The position numbers and the translations under genes are program-made. A DNA stretch of 64,000 nucleotides from an uncultured Craurococcus sp. (lineage in GTDB: Bacteria > Pseudomonadota > Alphaproteobacteria > Acetobacterales > Acetobacteraceae), in NCBI GenBank assembly GCA_902805545.1, contig CADCTD010000003.1, forward strand, positions 1 to 64,000, given 5' to 3'. This document shows, piece by piece, positions 35,475 through 45,180 of the stretch; within the stretch, counting starts at the first letter, position 1, and each line of letters opens with the position of its first letter. The notes beneath the pieces were generated by a model. It was not told where the DNA came from and ran no database searches. It saw nothing but the letters and a program-made list of their open reading frames with translations.

Positions 35475-37043
35475 ATGCGGCGGAGGCAGGTATTGCAGGG
35501 GGCGGGGCTGGTCCTGGCGGGGCCGGCCCTGGCGCAGGGCGGCAGGGCGCGGACCCTGCGCTTCATGCCGCAGGCGGCGCCTGCCGCGCTCGACCCGATC
35601 TTCAACCCGACGACCATCGCCACGACGCATGGCTACTGCGTCTTCGACACGCTCTACGGCTGCGACAGCGCCCTCCGGCCCCGGCCGCAGATGGCGGAGG
35701 GGCACGCGGTCTCGGCGGATGGCCTCGCCTGGACCATCCGCCTGCGCGAGGGCTTACGCTTCCATGACGGCGAGCCGGTGCGGGCCAGGGATTGCATCGC
35801 CTCGCTGAAGCGCTGGGCGGTGCGGGACGGCTTCGGCCAGGTGCTGGCGGCCGCGGTGGCGGAGTGGGCGGCGCCGGACGACCGCACCCTGCTGATCCGG
35901 CTGCAGCGCCCCTTCCCGTCGCTGCTCGATGCGCTCGCCAAGCCGGCGGCGAGCCCCGCCTTCATCATGCCGGAGCGGCTGGCGGCGGCACCGGCCGACA
36001 AACCCATCACCGAGATGGTCGGCAGCGGGCCCTGGCGCTTCCTTGCCGATGAGTTCAGCCAGGGCGCCCGGGCGGCCTATGCGCGGAACGAAGCCTATGT
36101 GCCGCGCGGCGAGCCGGCCGAGGCGGCCTCGGGCGGCAAGCGGGTGCATTTCGACCGGCTGGAGCTGGTCTGGATCCCGGATGGCGGCACGGCGGCGGCG
36201 GCGCTGCGGACGGGGGAAATCGACTGGGTCGAGTATCCGCTGCCCGACCTGGTGCCGGTGCTGGACCGGGCGCCGGGCGTCACCACGCAGATCTACGACC
36301 CGAACGGCTTCCTCGGCTTCCTGCGCTTCAACCACCTGCACCCGCCCTTCAGCGATGTGCAGGTGCGGCGGGCGATCCGCGAGGTGATGGCGCAGCCGGA
36401 CTACATGGCGGCCGTCGCCTTGCCGGGGGACTGGCGGGAATGCCACGCGGTCTTCCCCTGCAGCCTGCCGCAGGTGCGGGAGTTCCCGGCGGCGCCGGGA
36501 GGCGAGCCTGCGATGGCGCGGGCGCGGGCGGCGCTGCGCGAGGCCGGCTACCGCGGCGAGCGGGTGGTGCTGGTCAACCCGAGCGACTTCCCCGCCGTCA
36601 CCCAGCAGGGACGCGTCACCGCCGACCTGATGCGGCGGCTCGGCGTCACCATCGAACTGGTGGAGAGCGACTGGGCGACGGTCATCGCCCGCCGCGCCAA
36701 CAAGGCGCCCCCCGAGGCCGGCGGCTGGAGTCTGCACAACACCAACTTCCCCGCGGCCGCCATCGCCAACCCGGCGGTGAGCCCGATCATCCGCGGCCAT
36801 GGCGAGCGGGCCTGGTTCGGCTGGCCGACGGATGCGGCGAGCGAGGCAGCGGTGGCGCGCTGGATCGGCGCCGCCGATGCCGGGGCTCAGGCCGCCGCCA
36901 TGGCCGAGCTCCAGGCCGCCGCCTGGGAGAGCGTGCCCTTCGCCCCGACCGGCCTGTTCCGCCTGCGCACCGCCTTCCGGCGGGAGCTGACGGGCGTGCT
37001 GCAGGGGCCGAACCCCTTCCTGTGGAATCTCCGCAGGGCCTGA
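35475..37043 (+). CDS. Peptide/nickel-type ABC substrate-binding protein (family 5)
   Basis: A 522-residue periplasmic binding protein of the DppA/OppA family. Its signal peptide (1-20, beginning MRRRQ and ending ALAQ) is followed by LRFMPQAAPAALDP, and then the family motif in WTIRLREGLRFHDGEPVRARD. No permease or ATPase genes adjoin it. It is clearly paralogous to the protein encoded at 52014-53597, sharing FHDGEPVRARD, MPERLAA and EMVGSGP. The ligand is unknown; relatives bind peptides, opines and other small molecules. Confidence 0.92.
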   Translation: MRRRQVLQGAGLVLAGPALAQGGRARTLRFMPQAAPAALDPIFNPTTIATTHGYCVFDTLYGCDSALRPRPQMAEGHAVSADGLAWTIRLREGLRFHDGEPVRARDCIASLKRWAVRDGFGQVLAAAVAEWAAPDDRTLLIRLQRPFPSLLDALAKPAASPAFIMPERLAAAPADKPITEMVGSGPWRFLADEFSQGARAAYARNEAYVPRGEPAEAASGGKRVHFDRLELVWIPDGGTAAAALRTGEIDWVEYPLPDLVPVLDRAPGVTTQIYDPNGFLGFLRFNHLHPPFSDVQVRRAIREVMAQPDYMAAVALPGDWRECHAVFPCSLPQVREFPAAPGGEPAMARARAALREAGYRGERVVLVNPSDFPAVTQQGRVTADLMRRLGVTIELVESDWATVIARRANKAPPEAGGWSLHNTNFPAAAIANPAVSPIIRGHGERAWFGWPTDAASEAAVARWIGAADAGAQAAAMAELQAAAWESVPFAPTGLFRLRTAFRRELTGVLQGPNPFLWNLRRA

Positions 37044-37086
37044 GCTTGATCGCCGCAGGCCGAACGGCCGCAGGCGTGAATCAAGC
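37044..37086. terminator. Imperfect stem-loop between convergent genes
   Basis: Outer arms GCTTGAT (37044-37050) and ATCAAGC (37080-37086), an inner CGCC/GGCG pairing and a GGCC-GAAC-GGCC tip form a bidirectional hairpin beginning just after the stop of the binding-protein gene and 15 bp from the stop of eipB. Confidence 0.5.
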
Positions 37087-37101
37087 GAGACAAGGATGGT
37101 T

Positions 37102-37914
37102 TCAGCAGGGGTTGGGCAGCACCGCCAGCTCGCGCATCTGGCCGTTCACGCTGAAGTCGCCGAACTCCATCTTCAGTTCGTCGGCGATGCCGTTCTCGTA
37201 GTAGCGCAGCCCGACCTCGTAGTCGGGCGCGCTGGCGCCGCCGGCATCGCTGCCCGGCGTGCGGTCGAAGAAGGCGATGCGCATCCGCGCGCTGCCGAGC
37301 GGGGCCAGCGCCGGGAAGCGCTCATTCGCCTGCGGCGCCTGCCAGGCCTGGAGGACGCTGGTGGTGTCCTGCGCGCCATCGGCGCTGGTGCCGTCGAAGA
37401 GCGGCACGACCAGCAGCCGCTGCCCGCCGCGGGCGGCAGCCAGCGTCCGGATGGTGTGCAGCATCGGCAGCAGCGTGCCGGGCGGCAGCGCCACCTGCTT
37501 CGCCTCCGGGTCGACATAGCGGACCGTGCCGCCCTCCGGCGTCACCTGCGCCTCGCCCGAGACGCGCTGGGAGACGGCGCCCTGCGAGGTCTGGGTGAGG
37601 GAGAAGCGGATGCTCCGCCCATCCTTCGTCTCGTAGGTGGAGTAATCGGAGGTGGTCTCTACCTCCGTCCCGTCCCGGTCGGTGATGGTGAGCTGGAAGC
37701 GCTGGCGCGTCGCCCAGCCGTCGCAGGCATCGACCACCTCGTAGAGCATGGCGCCCTCGGCGCGGGCGATGTCGGAATTCTCCCGCACCCGGTCGAGCGT
37801 CAGCCGGTAGGCGGCGCGATGGCCGATCATCGCCTCCACCCCCGGCTCGGCGGCGACGGGCGCCACCCAGGCAGCGAGGAGGGCGGCGACGATCAGGGGG
37901 CGGCGCAGCGGCAT
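37102..37914 (-). CDS. eipB: EipB-type envelope integrity protein (DUF1849)
   Basis: A 270-residue periplasmic protein of the EipB/DUF1849 family, a beta-spiral protein needed for envelope integrity in Brucella and conserved across alphaproteobacteria. It has a signal peptide (1-22, ending PVAA), the opening HRAAYRLTLDR, two Cys positions that could form the family's disulfide (DACDGW and the last residue), TSDYSTYETKDGRSIRF and FPLFDG-like VVPLFDGTSADG. The Met at 37914 is chosen since AAGGA lies 8 bp upstream. aspS begins 1.8 kb upstream and ends 29 bp before it. Confidence 0.9.
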   Translation of the reverse strand: MPLRRPLIVAALLAAWVAPVAAEPGVEAMIGHRAAYRLTLDRVRENSDIARAEGAMLYEVVDACDGWATRQRFQLTITDRDGTEVETTSDYSTYETKDGRSIRFSLTQTSQGAVSQRVSGEAQVTPEGGTVRYVDPEAKQVALPPGTLLPMLHTIRTLAAARGGQRLLVVPLFDGTSADGAQDTTSVLQAWQAPQANERFPALAPLGSARMRIAFFDRTPGSDAGGASAPDYEVGLRYYENGIADELKMEFGDFSVNGQMRELAVLPNPC

Positions 37915-37943
37915 CACTCTGTCCTTCAAGTCGAAGTCCCCAT

Positions 37944-39767
37944 CTAGGATGCTTTCGGCCCCGCCGCAGCCCCCTTGGCGGGCGGCAACTCCGGGCGGAT
38001 GTGCAATTCCTTGAGCCGGGCGGGCTCGACGGTGGAGGGCGAGCCCATCATCAGCTCCTCCCCCTGCTGGTTCATGGGGAAGAGGTTGACCTCGCGCAGG
38101 TTCGGCTCCTCGGCCAGCAGCATGACGATGCGGTCGATGCCGGCCGCCATGCCGCCATGCGGCGGGGCGCCGTAGCGGAAGGCGTTCAGCATGCCGCCGA
38201 ACCGTTCCTCCACCGCCTCGGGCGGATAGCCGGCGAGGCCGAACGCCTTCACCATGATCTCCGCCTTGTGGTTGCGGATGGCGCCCGAGGCCATCTCGTA
38301 GCCGTTGCAGACCACGTCGTACTGATAGGCCGGGATGGTCAGCGGGTCCTGGCTCTCCAGCGCCGCCATCTCGCCCTGCGGCATGCTGAAGGGGTTGTGG
38401 CTGAAGTCGACCTGGCCCGTCTCCTCGTTCAGCTCGTAGAACGGGAAGTCGGTGATCCAGCAGAAGCGGAAGCCCTGCTTCGCCGAGAGGCCGAGGTCAT
38501 GGCCGAGCTTGAGGCGCGCCTGGCCGGCGAGCTTCGCGGCATCCGCGGCCTTGCCGGCGGCGAAGAAGACGGCATCGCCAGCCTGCAACCCGCAGGCAGC
38601 GCGGATGGCCTCGGCGCGGTCGGCCTCGAGGTTGCGGGCGATCGGGCCCTTGGCTTCGGCTGAGTCGCCTCCGGCGGGGGCCGCCTCGAAGGTGATGTAG
38701 CCGAGGCCGCCGGCGCCCTGTTCGCGGGCCCACTCGTTCATCTTGTCGAAGAAGCTGCGCGGGTTGGCGGCCGCGCCCGGCGCCGGGATGGCGCGGACCA
38801 CGCCGCCGCCCGCCGCGATCTTGGCGAAGAGGCCGAAGCCGGAGCCGGCGAACTGCTCCGTCACGTCGCGGATGACGAGCGGGTTGCGCAGGTCCGGCTT
38901 GTCGGAGCCGTAGTCGAGCATCGCCTTCGCATAGGGGATGCGGATCCAGGGGCCGGCATCGACATGGCGGCCCTCGGCGAAGCGCTCGAAGGTGCCGCGG
39001 ATCACCGGTTCCATGGTGGTGAACACGTCCTCCTGCGTGACGAAGCTCATCTCCACGTCGAGCTGGTAGAACATCAGCGTCCGGTCGGCACGGCCGGCCT
39101 CGTCGCGGAAGCAGGGGGCGATCTGGAAGTAGCGGTCGAAGCCCGCCACCATCGTCAGCTGCTTGTACTGCTGCGGCGCCTGCGGCAGGGCATAGAACTT
39201 GCCGGGATGCAGCCGCGCGGGGACGAGGAAGTCGCGCGCGCCCTCAGGCGAACTCACGGTCAGGATCGGCGTCTGGAATTCATTGAAGCCGGCGGCGATC
39301 ATCCGCTCGCGGATGTCCTGGATGATCTGCGCGCGGAGGATCATGTTCCGCTGCAGCCGCTCCCGCCTGAGGTCGAGGAAGCGGTAGCGCAGCCGCATCT
39401 CCTCCGGATACTCCTGCTCCGTCGCGACCTGGAAGGGCAGCACCTCGGCCGTCGACTGCACCGTAAGCTCGCGCACGCGCAGCTCGATCTCGCCGGTGGG
39501 GAGCTTCGCGTTCACCGTGCCGGGCTCGCGGTTCACCACCTCGCCGGTCACGGTGACGACGCTCTCCGGCCGCAGCCGGTCCGCCGCCTCGAAGACCGGC
39601 GAGCCCTGGGCGACCACGCATTGGGTGAGGCCGTAATGGTCGCGCAGGTCGAGGAAGAGCAGGCCGCCATGGTCGCGCTTGCGGTGCACCCAGCCGGAGA
39701 GGCGAGCCGTGCTGCCGGCATCGGTGGCGCGCAGGGCGCCGCAGCTATGGGTGCGGTAGGCGTGCAT
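37944..39767 (-). CDS. aspS: Aspartate--tRNA ligase
   Basis: Charges tRNA-Asp (and, in bacteria lacking AsnRS, tRNA-Asn). At 607 residues it has the full bacterial architecture: an N-terminal OB anticodon-binding domain (about 1-110, with [18 protein letters not shown]), class II motif 2 ([10 protein letters not shown]), the inserted GAD domain (about 300-420) and motif 3 ([10 protein letters not shown]). Whether it is discriminating cannot be read with confidence. It is co-oriented with eipB 29 bp downstream and divergent from rnd. Confidence 0.97.
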   Translation of the reverse strand: MHAYRTHSCGALRATDAGSTARLSGWVHRKRDHGGLLFLDLRDHYGLTQCVVAQGSPVFEAADRLRPESVVTVTGEVVNREPGTVNAKLPTGEIELRVRELTVQSTAEVLPFQVATEQEYPEEMRLRYRFLDLRRERLQRNMILRAQIIQDIRERMIAAGFNEFQTPILTVSSPEGARDFLVPARLHPGKFYALPQAPQQYKQLTMVAGFDRYFQIAPCFRDEAGRADRTLMFYQLDVEMSFVTQEDVFTTMEPVIRGTFERFAEGRHVDAGPWIRIPYAKAMLDYGSDKPDLRNPLVIRDVTEQFAGSGFGLFAKIAAGGGVVRAIPAPGAAANPRSFFDKMNEWAREQGAGGLGYITFEAAPAGGDSAEAKGPIARNLEADRAEAIRAACGLQAGDAVFFAAGKAADAAKLAGQARLKLGHDLGLSAKQGFRFCWITDFPFYELNEETGQVDFSHNPFSMPQGEMAALESQDPLTIPAYQYDVVCNGYEMASGAIRNHKAEIMVKAFGLAGYPPEAVEERFGGMLNAFRYGAPPHGGMAAGIDRIVMLLAEEPNLREVNLFPMNQQGEELMMGSPSTVEPARLKELHIRPELPPAKGAAAGPKAS

Positions 39768-39878
39768 GGGGCGTCTGGACCTGCGCTGGCAATCGGAGCG
39801 CCCGTAAGAGAGGGCCGGGGGGGTCCTGTCAAGCGCGCATGGCTTTCCCCGGACCCCGCCCGGGTCTAGAAGCCTGGA

Positions 39879-41063
39879 ATGAGCCGACGTTCCGCTGAAA
39901 CCGAGATCGTTCCCGCCCTCGTCACCACCTCCGAGGCCCTCGCCGCCCTCTGCGAGCGGCTGCGGCAGGAGAGCTTCGTCACGATCGATACGGAGTTCAT
40001 GCGGGAACGCACCTATTGGCCGGAGCTCTGCGTCGTCCAGCTCGGCGGGGCACAGGAGACGGCGGTGGTCGATGCCCTAGCCCCCGATCTCGACCTGGCC
40101 CCGCTCGGTGCGCTGCTGTCGGACCCCGCGGTGGTGAAGGTGTTCCACGCCGCGCGGCAGGATGTGGAGATCTTCCTGCTGAAATTCGATGCGGTGCCGG
40201 CCCCGCTCTTCGACACCCAGGTGGCGGCCATGGTGGCCGGCTTCGGCGACCAGGTGAGCTACGACCAGCTCTGCCGCTCGCTCGCCAATGCGCAGATCGA
40301 CAAGGCCCATCGCTTCAGCGACTGGTCGGTGCGGCCGCTGTCTCCCGCGCAGGTCGCCTATGCCGCGGCCGATGTCACCCATCTCCGCCGCATCTACGTC
40401 GCGCTGCGGGAGCGGCTGGATCGGGAGCGGCGGCTCGACTGGGTGGGCGAGGAGATGGCGGTGCTCACCCGGCCGGAGACCTATCGCGCCGACCCCGAGA
40501 CGGCCTGGGAGCGGCTGCGCCCGCGCACCGGCAACCGGCGCTTCCTCGGCGTGCTGCAGGCGGCCGCCGCCTGGCGGGAGCGGGAGGCGCAGCGAATCAA
40601 CATCCCCCGCCAGCGCCTGGTGAAGGACGAGACGATGCTGGAGCTGGCCGCGACCGCGCCGGAGACGGCGGCCGACCTGGCCCGGGCGCGCGGCATCTCG
40701 GAGGGCTTCGCCAAGGGGCGGAGCGGGGCCGGGCTGCTGGCGGCGATCAAGGCGGCCAAGGCCCTGCCCGATTCGGCCCTGCCCGAGGCGCCGCGGGACC
40801 GCGGCGGCCCCTCCCCCTCCCCGGCGCTGGTCGCGCTGCTGAAGGTGCTGCTGGCCGCCAAGGCGGAGGAGCACCATGTCGCGCCGCGGCTGCTGGCCAA
40901 TAGCGAGGACCTCGACCGGCTGGCGACCGAGGCGGAGCCGGACCTCCCGGCGCTGCATGGCTGGCGGCGCGAGGTCTTCGGCGAGGCGGCCCTCGCCCTG
41001 AAGGCGGGCAGGCTGGCGGTCGGCGTCGAGGGGCGGCGGATCAAGCTGATCGCCGTGGGCTGA
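39879..41063 (+). CDS. rnd: Ribonuclease D
   Basis: A 394-residue 3'-5' exoribonuclease of the DEDD family that trims tRNA and other RNA ends. Exo motif I is [11 protein letters not shown], motif II lies around [12 protein letters not shown], and motif III is [10 protein letters not shown] with the Tyr of the DEDDy type. An HRDC domain follows (about 210-290), with [13 protein letters not shown]. The length is typical. It is divergent from aspS. Following it, convergent, is a small Gly-rich gene whose stop is 3 bp away. Confidence 0.95.
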   Translation: MSRRSAETEIVPALVTTSEALAALCERLRQESFVTIDTEFMRERTYWPELCVVQLGGAQETAVVDALAPDLDLAPLGALLSDPAVVKVFHAARQDVEIFLLKFDAVPAPLFDTQVAAMVAGFGDQVSYDQLCRSLANAQIDKAHRFSDWSVRPLSPAQVAYAAADVTHLRRIYVALRERLDRERRLDWVGEEMAVLTRPETYRADPETAWERLRPRTGNRRFLGVLQAAAAWREREAQRINIPRQRLVKDETMLELAATAPETAADLARARGISEGFAKGRSGAGLLAAIKAAKALPDSALPEAPRDRGGPSPSPALVALLKVLLAAKAEEHHVAPRLLANSEDLDRLATEAEPDLPALHGWRREVFGEAALALKAGRLAVGVEGRRIKLIAVG

Positions 41064-41066
41064 GGC

Positions 41067-41261
41067 TCAGGCGCCGCCGCGCTTCACCCCACCGCCCGGC
41101 GAGCCGCCGCCGGTCCGAGTCCGGCGCCCCGGCGAGGTACCGCCCGGATCGTGGCCGGAGGCGATGCCATGGCCGCCGCTGCCGACGCCGGAGGGCTGGG
41201 GAAATTGCGGCTCCATCGGTGCCGCGGGCTTCGGCTGGTCGTCGGCCTTCTCCTTGGCCAT
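41067..41261 (-). CDS. Small Gly/Pro-rich hypothetical protein
   Basis: A 64-residue low-complexity, probably disordered protein starting MAKEKADDQPKPAAP and rich in Gly, Ser and Pro toward its C-terminus. The ATG at 41261 is preceded by GGGGAGACGGACC, a fair ribosome site, and the composition resembles small stress-induced proteins of alphaproteobacteria. No domain or homologue is recognised. Confidence 0.5.
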   Translation of the reverse strand: MAKEKADDQPKPAAPMEPQFPQPSGVGSGGHGIASGHDPGGTSPGRRTRTGGGSPGGGVKRGGA

Positions 41262-41287
41262 GGTCCGTCTCCCCGATGGGAGGCGGC

Positions 41288-41764
41288 TCAATGCGGCAGG
41301 CCTTCCCCGGCACCCTCGAAGCCGAGCGCGCGGAGCTGCGCGATGCTCTCCGCCGCCGAGACATGGTGGATGAAGCGCCCGCCCTTCCGCTCCCACCCGT
41401 CACGCGCCGAGGCGCGGTCATCCACCAGCACATGGCCGGGGCCGGACCAGCGCGGCTTCTCATGGCTCATGCAGGTGATGACGGGGACATGCGCGCCGAG
41501 CACCCGCGCCACCCATTGCCGCTTCTGCTCCGGCGCCCAGGCGCCGCGCGGCAGGCCGGTGAGGATGGTGGGCTTCAGCGGCGCGCAGAAGCGCCACAGC
41601 GCCTCGGCATCCTGCATCATCTCAAGCGTCTCGAAGAAGCGCGGCGCCTTGGCGAGCGCCGCCCACATGGTCTTCAGCGGCAGCGCCTCCGGCCGCTGGC
41701 CGGTCACCGCCTCCACGCCGCGGTCGAAGTCGGCCAGCACGCCGTCGAGGTCGAGATAGAGCAC
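41288..41764 (-). CDS. HAD-family 5'(3')-deoxyribonucleotidase-like protein
   Basis: A 158-residue HAD phosphatase. The nucleophile motif LYLDLDGVLADFD is at residues 2-14, motif II lies in TILTGLPRG and motif III/IV in HVLVDDRASARDGW. The short all-helical cap is like that of 5'(3')-deoxyribonucleotidases. I choose the GTG at 41764, 4 bp after the upstream stop, because an ATG at 41848 would add an unrelated 28-residue extension and overlap the upstream gene by 80 bp. With the deoxyribosyltransferase upstream it would form a deoxynucleotide salvage pair. Confidence 0.8.
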   Translation of the reverse strand: MLYLDLDGVLADFDRGVEAVTGQRPEALPLKTMWAALAKAPRFFETLEMMQDAEALWRFCAPLKPTILTGLPRGAWAPEQKRQWVARVLGAHVPVITCMSHEKPRWSGPGHVLVDDRASARDGWERKGGRFIHHVSAAESIAQLRALGFEGAGEGLPH

Positions 41765-41768
41765 GGCG

Positions 41769-42326
41769 CTACCGGCGGCAGGCCCCGGCCGCGAGGCGGA
41801 CGCAATCGGCGAAGACCTCGAGCGCGTCGAAGGCGCGGTCCACCCCATCCGCCGGCAGCACGATCGGGTGGCCGCCGCCCTGCAGCACGGCGCCGGGGAT
41901 CATCAGGTTGTCGGGCAGGCCGAAGCCCTCGACCATCAGCCCGGGCATCGGGTCCGGCACGGCGGCAAGCTGGCGGCGGCTGCGCTCGGCGAAGGGCGCC
42001 GCCGTGTTGGAATAGGCGAAGATCGGCTTGCCCCGGCCGAGGAACCAGCCGAGCTCCACCAGCGTCCCCGCATCGGCCGAGGGGCCGCGGAAGGGGGTGA
42101 GGTTCGCGATGACGATGTCGCATTCCTCCATCATCGCCACGTCCTTGTCGTAGATGACGCGCCAGAGCCGGTCCTCCGGCAGGCTGCGCAGCGTCTCGAC
42201 ATCCTCGTTCAGCGGCGGCCGGCCGGTGAGTCCGTGCTGCGCGCAGATCGCGACCTTGCGGGCGGCATGGGCGATGGCGTCGGGGAGGAAGACGTCCGGC
42301 CCGGCGAGATAGGCGGTGATGCTCAT
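41769..42326 (-). CDS. Nucleoside 2-deoxyribosyltransferase
   Basis: A 185-residue member of the nucleoside 2-deoxyribosyltransferase family, which exchanges bases on 2'-deoxyribonucleosides (PF05014 type). The AYLAGPDVFLPDA start, the segment CDIVIANLTPFRGPSADAGTLVELGWFLGRGKPIFAY with the conserved Asp and Glu (nucleophile in TLVELG), and the following helix are diagnostic. It is co-transcribed with the HAD nucleotidase gene 4 bp downstream. Confidence 0.9.
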   Translation of the reverse strand: MSITAYLAGPDVFLPDAIAHAARKVAICAQHGLTGRPPLNEDVETLRSLPEDRLWRVIYDKDVAMMEECDIVIANLTPFRGPSADAGTLVELGWFLGRGKPIFAYSNTAAPFAERSRRQLAAVPDPMPGLMVEGFGLPDNLMIPGAVLQGGGHPIVLPADGVDRAFDALEVFADCVRLAAGACRR

Positions 42327-42448
42327 GCGCCGGCAGTCAACAGGAGCCGGCGCGGCCTGTCACCAGGGCAAAGCCCGGTCCGGCGCCTTCGCCTCCGCAG
42401 GAACGGCGCCGGAGCGGCCGCCGCGAACGGGGGCGCATGGCGGACGCG

Positions 42449-42706
42449 TCAGTGGATCACCCCGAGCAGCCAGGCGACGCAGAGCAGGGCGAGCGCCCAG
42501 GCGAGCACGGCGGTGCCGAAGAGCGTCCTGGCATTGCAGGCGGCGCCGTGCTCGATCAGCCGCAGCAGCGCCTCGCCGAGGCTCCGCCGCACGGGGCGGG
42601 TGGGGCGCAGCGCCACGGGCCGCGGCCGGGCCTGTTGCCAGGCATTGGGGTTCGGGCGGAGCGCTTGGCGCGCCGCCGTCCTTCGTCCTTCGAGAATGTC
42701 CTGCAC
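42449..42706 (-). CDS. Small single-TM hypothetical protein
   Basis: An 85-residue open frame starting at a GTG, with a basic, Ala/Arg/Pro-rich first half and a hydrophobic C-terminal segment (about 62-82, LFGTAVLAWALALLCVAWLLG) that would anchor it in the membrane. No homologue is recognised and the ribosome site is weak, so this is a tentative gene. The 121 bp between it and the deoxyribosyltransferase gene show nothing. Confidence 0.45.
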   Translation of the reverse strand: MQDILEGRRTAARQALRPNPNAWQQARPRPVALRPTRPVRRSLGEALLRLIEHGAACNARTLFGTAVLAWALALLCVAWLLGVIH

Positions 42707-42733
42707 GGATCAGCCATGACGTCGTTGCGGGAG

Positions 42734-42761
42734 GGAATGTGTACGGCATGATCATTCCGTT
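42734..42761 (+). promoter_or_regulatory. Possible EcfG-type promoter before the DUF2934 gene
   Basis: GGAAT (42734-42738) and CGTT (42758-42761) are 19 bp apart, one base off the GGAAC-N16/19-CGTT stress pattern, and lie 94 bp before the DUF2934 start in an otherwise empty 149-bp gap. Confidence 0.25.
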
Positions 42762-42855
42762 CCAATCAATGACCCGTGCATCGCGGATCGGTGCAATGCC
42801 GTGGCGAACCCGGCGCCCGATGCGGGGTTGAAGCGGCAAGGCCGAGGAACCAGTA

Positions 42856-43068
42856 ATGAGCGACAACGACCGCGATCACCGCATCCGCCAGCGCGCCTAC
42901 CTGCTCTGGCTCGGCGATGGCCAGCCGGATGGCAAGGCGGAGGAGCATTGGCGCCAGGCCGTCGCCGCCGAGCAGGACCGCGCGGCCGACGAGGCGAGCC
43001 GGGAGAGCTTCCCCGCCAGCGACCCGCCGGCGCGGGGCGGCATCACCGGGGTCGGCGGCCCGGCTTGA
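42856..43068 (+). CDS. DUF2934 domain protein
   Basis: A 70-residue soluble protein of the DUF2934 type. The family core IRQRAYLLWLGDGQPDGKAEEHWRQA occupies residues 10-35 and is followed by an acidic/Ser-rich tail containing SFPASDPPA, a motif also seen in small alphaproteobacterial stress proteins. Function is unknown. It precedes the MBL hydrolase gene by 46 bp on the same strand. Confidence 0.8.
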   Translation: MSDNDRDHRIRQRAYLLWLGDGQPDGKAEEHWRQAVAAEQDRAADEASRESFPASDPPARGGITGVGGPA

Positions 43069-43114
43069 CGCCGCGGGCCTCCCGCCGCTGCTATGGCGGC
43101 AGGGAGGGCCCTTC

Positions 43115-43972
43115 ATGCGCTGGACCATCGGCCAGGTCACCGTCACCAAGCTGGTGGAGCTTGAGTCGACTGGCGGCAGCCGCTTCCTGCTGCCCCAGGC
43201 GACGCCGGAGGAAGTCCGCAAGATCCCCTGGCTCGTGCCCGACTTCGCCGACGAGGCGGGACGGCTTCGGCTCAGCATCCATGCGCTGGTCGTCGAGGCG
43301 CCGGGCCGGCGCATCCTGGTCGATACCTGCCTCGGCAACGACAAGCAGGGGCGGAAGATCCCGCACTGGAACGCCCGGCGGAGCCGCTTCCTCGAGGAGA
43401 TGGCGGAGGCCGGCTTCCCGCCCGGGAGCATCGACACGGTGCTCTGCACCCACCTCCATGTCGACCATGTCGGCTGGAACACGCGGCTGGCAGGCGAGCG
43501 CTGGGTGCCGAGCTTCCCGAACGCGCGCTACCTCTTCGGCCGGCGCGAGTTCGAGCACTGGTCGGGCGGCGCGGGCGACGAGGCCCAGGCCGCGGTCTTC
43601 GCCGATTCCGTCCAGCCGATCGTCGAGGCGGGGCTGCACGAGCTGGTCGAGGCGGATCACCGCCTCTGCCCTGAGGTGCGGCTGGTGCCGAGCTTCGGCC
43701 ACACGCCGGGGCATGTGAGCGTCGCCATCGAGTCCGAGGGCGAGCGGGGCTTCATCACCGGCGACATCGCTCACCACCCCTGCCAGCTCGCCCATCCGCA
43801 CTGGAACTCGACCGCCGATGCCGACCCGGCCGCGGCGGAGGCGACGCGGCGGGCGGTCTTCGATGGCCTCGCCGGCACGCCGGTGCTGGTGATCGGCACG
43901 CATTTCGCCGGGCGCACCGCCGGGCGGGTGGTCCGCGAGGCGGAGGGGCTCCGGATGCTGATGTGCTGGTGA
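43115..43972 (+). CDS. MBL-fold metallo-hydrolase
   Basis: A 285-residue metallo-beta-lactamase-fold hydrolase. The zinc motif HLHVDHVGWN is complete, with a later His in SFGHTPGHVSV, an Asp in ITGDIAHHP and a final His in GTHFAGRTAG. The length and the N-terminal WTIGQVTVTKLVE match the lactonase-like/AttM-related group, but the substrate is not known. GGGAGGG precedes the ATG at 43115. Its stop overlaps the following MFS gene by 4 bp. Confidence 0.9.
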   Translation: MRWTIGQVTVTKLVELESTGGSRFLLPQATPEEVRKIPWLVPDFADEAGRLRLSIHALVVEAPGRRILVDTCLGNDKQGRKIPHWNARRSRFLEEMAEAGFPPGSIDTVLCTHLHVDHVGWNTRLAGERWVPSFPNARYLFGRREFEHWSGGAGDEAQAAVFADSVQPIVEAGLHELVEADHRLCPEVRLVPSFGHTPGHVSVAIESEGERGFITGDIAHHPCQLAHPHWNSTADADPAAAEATRRAVFDGLAGTPVLVIGTHFAGRTAGRVVREAEGLRMLMCW

Positions 43973-45180
43973 GCATCGAGAGCCGCGCCTCCTGGGTCAT
44001 CGCCGTCACGGCGGTCGTCATCCTCTCCATCTCCTTCGGGGCGCCGCTGCTGGTGGTGGTGGCGCTGCGGCCGATCGCCGCCGATCTCGGCGATGCGCGG
44101 TCGATCCCGGCGCTGGCCTCCTCGCTCGCCTATTTGGGCGCGGGGGCGGGGGGCATCCTGATGGGGTGGATCGCCGGGCGGACCTCGACGCGGCTCATCA
44201 CCATGGTCGGCGGGGCGATGGTCTGCGCCGGGCTGGCGCTCGCCTCGGGCGGGGCGGCCTGGCAGCTGGTGGTCGGCTTCGGGCTGCTGGTCGGGCTGCT
44301 CGGCAACGGCGCGCTCTTCCCGCCGATGATGACCTATGTGTCGCTCTGGTTCGACCGGCGGCGGGGGACGGCGCTGGCGCTGGTCGCCTCCGGGCAATAT
44401 GTGGCGGGCGCCCTCTGGCCGGCGCTACTGGAGCGGCTGATCGCCGCCCATGGCTGGCAGCGGGTGATGCTGGGCTACGGGGTCTTCGCCGCCGCCACCA
44501 TCCTGCCGCTGGCGGCGCTGGTGCTGCGGCCGGCGCCGCAGCCGCTGCCCGGGGCCGCGGCGGAGGCCGGGCCGGTCGCCGGGGAGACGGTGCTCGGCCT
44601 CCCGCCGAACCTGGCGCTCGGGCTGCTGGCGCTCGCCTCCTTCCTCTGCTGCATCCCGATGGCGATGCCGGCGGCGCATCTCGTCGCCTTCTGCGGCGAT
44701 CTCGGCATCAGTGCGCAGCAGGGGGCGTGGATGCTCTCCGTGCTGCTCATCGCGGCCTTCCTGGCGCGGCAGTTCTGGGGCTGGGTCGCCGACCGGATCG
44801 GCGGGCTGAACACGCTGCTCGCCGGCAATCTCTGCCAGACGGTGGGGATGGCGGCCTTCCTGGTGACCCAGGAGGAGGCCGGGCTGTTCCTCGTCGCCGC
44901 CGGCTACGGCCTCGGCTTCAGCGGGATCGTGCCGGCCTATGTGCTGGCGGTGCGCGAGCTCTTCCCCGCCAGCGAGGCGGCCTGGCGGGTGCCGGTGCTG
45001 CTCTTCCTCAGCCTCTCCGGCATGGCGGCGGGCGCCTGGCTGGCGGGGGCGCTCTATGACGGCTTCGGCTTCTACGCCATCGCCTGGCAGGTCGGGATCG
45101 CCTGCAACCTGGCGGCGCTCGCCCTGCTCGGCGGGCTGGCGCTGCGGCGGCGGCGGGCGCCCCTCCTCAGCCCCGGATGA
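43969..45180 (+). CDS. MFS transporter
   Basis: A 403-residue major facilitator with 12 hydrophobic segments and the loop motif GWIAGRTSTR after TM2. The pattern (VVALRPIAADLG start, FPPMMTYVSLWFDRRRGTALALVASGQY) fits the monocarboxylate/oxalate-formate-like branch. The start is taken as the GTG at 43969, overlapping the hydrolase stop by 4 bp, although a GTG at 43963 is possible. Coupling to the hydrolase suggests uptake or export of its substrate or product; this is inference. Confidence 0.87.
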   Translation: MSIESRASWVIAVTAVVILSISFGAPLLVVVALRPIAADLGDARSIPALASSLAYLGAGAGGILMGWIAGRTSTRLITMVGGAMVCAGLALASGGAAWQLVVGFGLLVGLLGNGALFPPMMTYVSLWFDRRRGTALALVASGQYVAGALWPALLERLIAAHGWQRVMLGYGVFAAATILPLAALVLRPAPQPLPGAAAEAGPVAGETVLGLPPNLALGLLALASFLCCIPMAMPAAHLVAFCGDLGISAQQGAWMLSVLLIAAFLARQFWGWVADRIGGLNTLLAGNLCQTVGMAAFLVTQEEAGLFLVAAGYGLGFSGIVPAYVLAVRELFPASEAAWRVPVLLFLSLSGMAAGAWLAGALYDGFGFYAIAWQVGIACNLAALALLGGLALRRRRAPLLSPG

